Origin: CAWGAJ01 sp963820545 | Lineage (GTDB): Bacteria > Planctomycetota > Planctomycetia > Pirellulales > Thermoguttaceae | Direction: 5' to 3' | NCBI GenBank assembly: GCA_963820545.1 | Contig: CAWGAJ010000001.1 | Coordinates: 1,116,001 to 1,180,000 of the forward strand | DNA: 64,000 nucleotides | Shown here: positions 62,103 through 64,000 of the stretch, one piece after another | How positions within the stretch are numbered: the first letter of the stretch is position 1 | Layout: every line of letters begins with the position of its first letter | Notes under the pieces: generated by a model | The model's database searches: none | What the model saw: only the letters and a program-made list of their open reading frames with translations | Told to the model about the DNA's origin: nothing | Made by a program: the position numbers and the translations under genes

Positions 62103-63584
62103 ACTTCTTCTGTTCCATGAACTCGCGATATTGTTTATCCAATTCGCTGTAGTTGGTGCCGGCAAGTTGGGAGAGGGTTTGAGAGTCATCCTGTCCGGTG
62201 TAGACCGCCGTCAGATAGGCCACCAGGGCGTCGCGGTAACGGCCGTGGTCGAAATGCATAAGAAAATGCGTTAGCCCCGCCGATTGGCTGTAAAGGGTGG
62301 CCAACTGCGGATATTTTTGAAACTCTTCCATGCCCAATGCCGCCAATTCCCCCAGCGGCACATAGAAGCCGTCGTTGAGCAGCCGATAGCGAGCGGCGGT
62401 CATGCGGTCGTCGTCGAAGCCGCCCAACACATAATATCCGTTCTCCTCGCGCAGCGATTCCATGTACAGGGCAATGCCTTCGACAATCCAAAAATTGGCG
62501 CGGCGTCCGACGCTGGCCGACACCTCGCGCGCTTCGTGGAATAATTGATGCGTGGCCTCGTGATAGATAGTCCGGTCCTCGCTGTCTTTACCGGCGAAGA
62601 AATAGGCGGTCCGCAGGGAATCAAGATACATGCCGATGGAGATATCGATATTCGGTATCGACGCCCGCAAGAATTGGTTGTAGTCCTGGCGATCGCGAAA
62701 ATAAACCACTTGATGCCGCCTGGTGGCGGTTTGTTGATTCTCGTCACGGTCGTCGAACAGTCTGATCACCTCGGTTTCGGAGGCATAGTAGCGAATGAAT
62801 ATCTGTTGCCAAAGGCGATATAAGTCTTCCAGCTTCATTGCCAAGGCCACGCCCGCCTCGAGACTATGGTTTGTGCGGATGGCATAATGTTCGGTTTCGA
62901 TATCCCAGCCGGATTCGATGTCGCGGCGCCGTGCGCGTCCTCGGCGGCGCTGATCCACTTGCCGTTGTAAAAGCGCTGACCTTCTTCGTAGCGCCGCACC
63001 TGGCCCTTGGGCAGCCAGCCGAACTTGTTGTGCCAAACCATGCCGGCGCGCAGTTTTTTAATCTCGTAAAGCGTGTGCCATTGGTTCTGAAATTTTTCCT
63101 GGCCCAACATGCGGCGCACCGACTCATTGTCGGGATTGGCCCGCACGGCCTCCAGCGCCAATTCCAACGCTAGACCGGAGTGTTTGCCGCGCACCGCGCG
63201 CCGCGCCAGCTCAAAAACCGCGGCGGACTGTTCCCGCCGCAAGCGGCCCAGCCGGGCATCCCACTCGGTCATCTCCGGCGAGGCTTCTGGGGGCAGTTTG
63301 GCAGGTCCGATATCCACGGGCAATTTGGGGACATAGAATTTCGTGGGATCGCCGCGCCCCAGCGCGGCAAGAGTCTGGTTGGCCTGTTCCTTAAGTCCTT
63401 TTTGTTCGCACCAGGCGGCCAATTGCTGCAATTCAGCGGCATATTTTGCGTGCAAATTCTGCACGGCTTGGAGGAGTTCGTCGCCACGCACCGCGGCAAC
63501 GGGTCCAAACAATGTCGATTCCAGCAAACCGACCGCGAAAATTATGATAATTCCAATACGACGAATATTAATCATAAAACACAT
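62101..63584 (-). CDS. Secreted DUF1570-type protein with HExxH motif (frame broken)
   Basis: Joined, about 494 residues: a signal peptide (about 1-34), a TPR-like helical region, and a C-terminal DUF1570-type domain with YHEATHQLFHEA (HExxH), fitting a zinc peptidase-like fold, and ESGWDIETEHYAIRTNHSLE before it. The frame shifts near 62935 in a GACGCGCACGGCGCC tract; reading across it gives KWISAAEDARARRRDIESGW. The function is unknown but metalloprotease-like. Confidence 0.72.
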
Positions 63585-63915
63585 AAAAAGCAGTGTTAAA
63601 AGACTACAAGTTTATTGTGAATGGAATACTGTTTGTCAGTGTAGCCGGCGGTCAACGACCGCCGGAAAATTTCTTCCTGAATTCCCGGCAGTTGTTACCT
63701 GCCGGCTAGAGCATTTCTCATATCAATGTAGCGTTCAAAAAGACCTCAGCCGGCTAACGCCGGCCGCTCGCCTAGATGTTTATCCGCTACACTGAAATAA
63801 GATGCGCTCTAGATGTTCTCTCTATAGTGTACCATGCAATCCCCAAGAAACACAAAACCCCCGATATAATCAGAGGTTTTTAACGGTCCTTTCGCCCCTC
63901 GCCTCTCGCCCCTTA
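63585..63915. other. Repeat-rich intergenic region
   Basis: No gene seen. It holds the GTGTAGC-bounded element (63637-63812) and, near the right edge, TCGCCCC-class heptamers (about 63893-63915). Confidence 0.7.
63637..63812. repeat. GTGTAGC-bounded palindromic element, copy 2
   Basis: CAGTGTAGC (63637-63645) and GCTACACTG (63786-63794) bound three internal palindromes: CCGGCGGTCAACGACCGCCGG-like, CCCGGCAG..CTGCCGG, and CAGCCGGCTAACGCCGGCCG. The tail GCTCTAGA (63805-63812) is shared with 42481-42488. Confidence 0.8.
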
Positions 63916-64000
63916 TCACTTATCAAAGGCGCCGTCGAAGGCGATCTTGTTGGGCGGGAAGTCGAGTTTTTTGACGAAGTCGCAGGCCTCTTTTGCGCCG
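63916..64000 (-). CDS. C-terminal fragment of an unidentified protein
   Basis: On the - strand a frame enters from the right edge and ends at TGA 63916-63918, giving 27 residues that include ACDFVKKLDFPPNKIAFDG. Too short to assign. It begins, on the 3' side, next to TCGCCCC heptamers. Confidence 0.5.
   Translation of the reverse strand, partial: GAKEACDFVKKLDFPPNKIAFDGAFDK

Overview
The window looks like a chromosomal segment of a planctomycete (Planctomycetota, probably Pirellulales-like). This rests on protein families typical of that phylum: a secreted protein with a TIGR03000-type domain, a DUF1570-type secreted protein, a PQQ/cytochrome c block, a secreted isoaspartyl methyltransferase, and a MoxR-DUF58-BatA-like operon followed by very large membrane proteins. 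Most genes lack a strong Shine-Dalgarno sequence. No rRNA, tRNA, CRISPR array, integrase or transposase gene was seen.

Layout. 1-10.8 kb: flagellar operon on + (C-terminal fragment of an upstream gene, fliK, flgD, flgE, fliL, fliN, fliO, fliP, fliQ, fliR, flhB), covering hook assembly, the C-ring and the export gate; fliM and flhA are not in the window. 11.2-17.3 kb: secreted TIGR03000-type protein, asd, truA and three secreted proteins of unknown function, two with broken frames. 17.3-25.6 kb: apgM and pgi (divergent glycolytic pair), a Cof-type HAD phosphatase, a tRNA-binding-domain protein, a MazG-like pyrophosphohydrolase, a large membrane protein and an ABC ATPase. 25.8-36.2 kb: five same-strand genes on -, four of them paralogous TMTC-like membrane-plus-TPR proteins, with a DUF2029/GT87-like multispan protein between them. 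36.3-45.4 kb: radical SAM protein, secreted PCMT fusion, sulfotransferase, CvpA-like protein, LRR protein, accA and a Ser/Thr kinase. 45.7-56.2 kb: a small AT-rich membrane protein, then the moxR-DUF58-batA-like-VWA-giant coiled-coil operon on -. 56.3-63.6 kb: PQQ-repeat protein, dihaem cytochrome c lipoprotein, an STN-domain protein, a HEAT/TPR protein and a DUF1570-type protein. The right edge holds the last 27 codons of one more - strand gene.

The most unusual content is the non-coding repeats. Spacers, and the first or last codons of several genes, are built from many different heptanucleotide (7-nt period) repeat classes that recur through the window, sometimes in the same compound order. 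They resemble in style the STRR repeats of heterocystous cyanobacteria. Stop-free classes sit at the 5' ends of secreted-protein genes and encode part of their apparent signal peptides; stop-containing classes supply or adjoin stop codons. Several palindromic (REP/MITE-like) families are also dispersed, two of them inserted in frame inside TMTC-like paralogs. A nested inverted-repeat region at 42.2-42.4 kb could be a structured RNA or a miniature element.

Six genes carry reading-frame breaks, five of them in the batA-like gene alone. Several lie in GC-alternating tracts, so sequencing or assembly error is a serious alternative to true gene decay.
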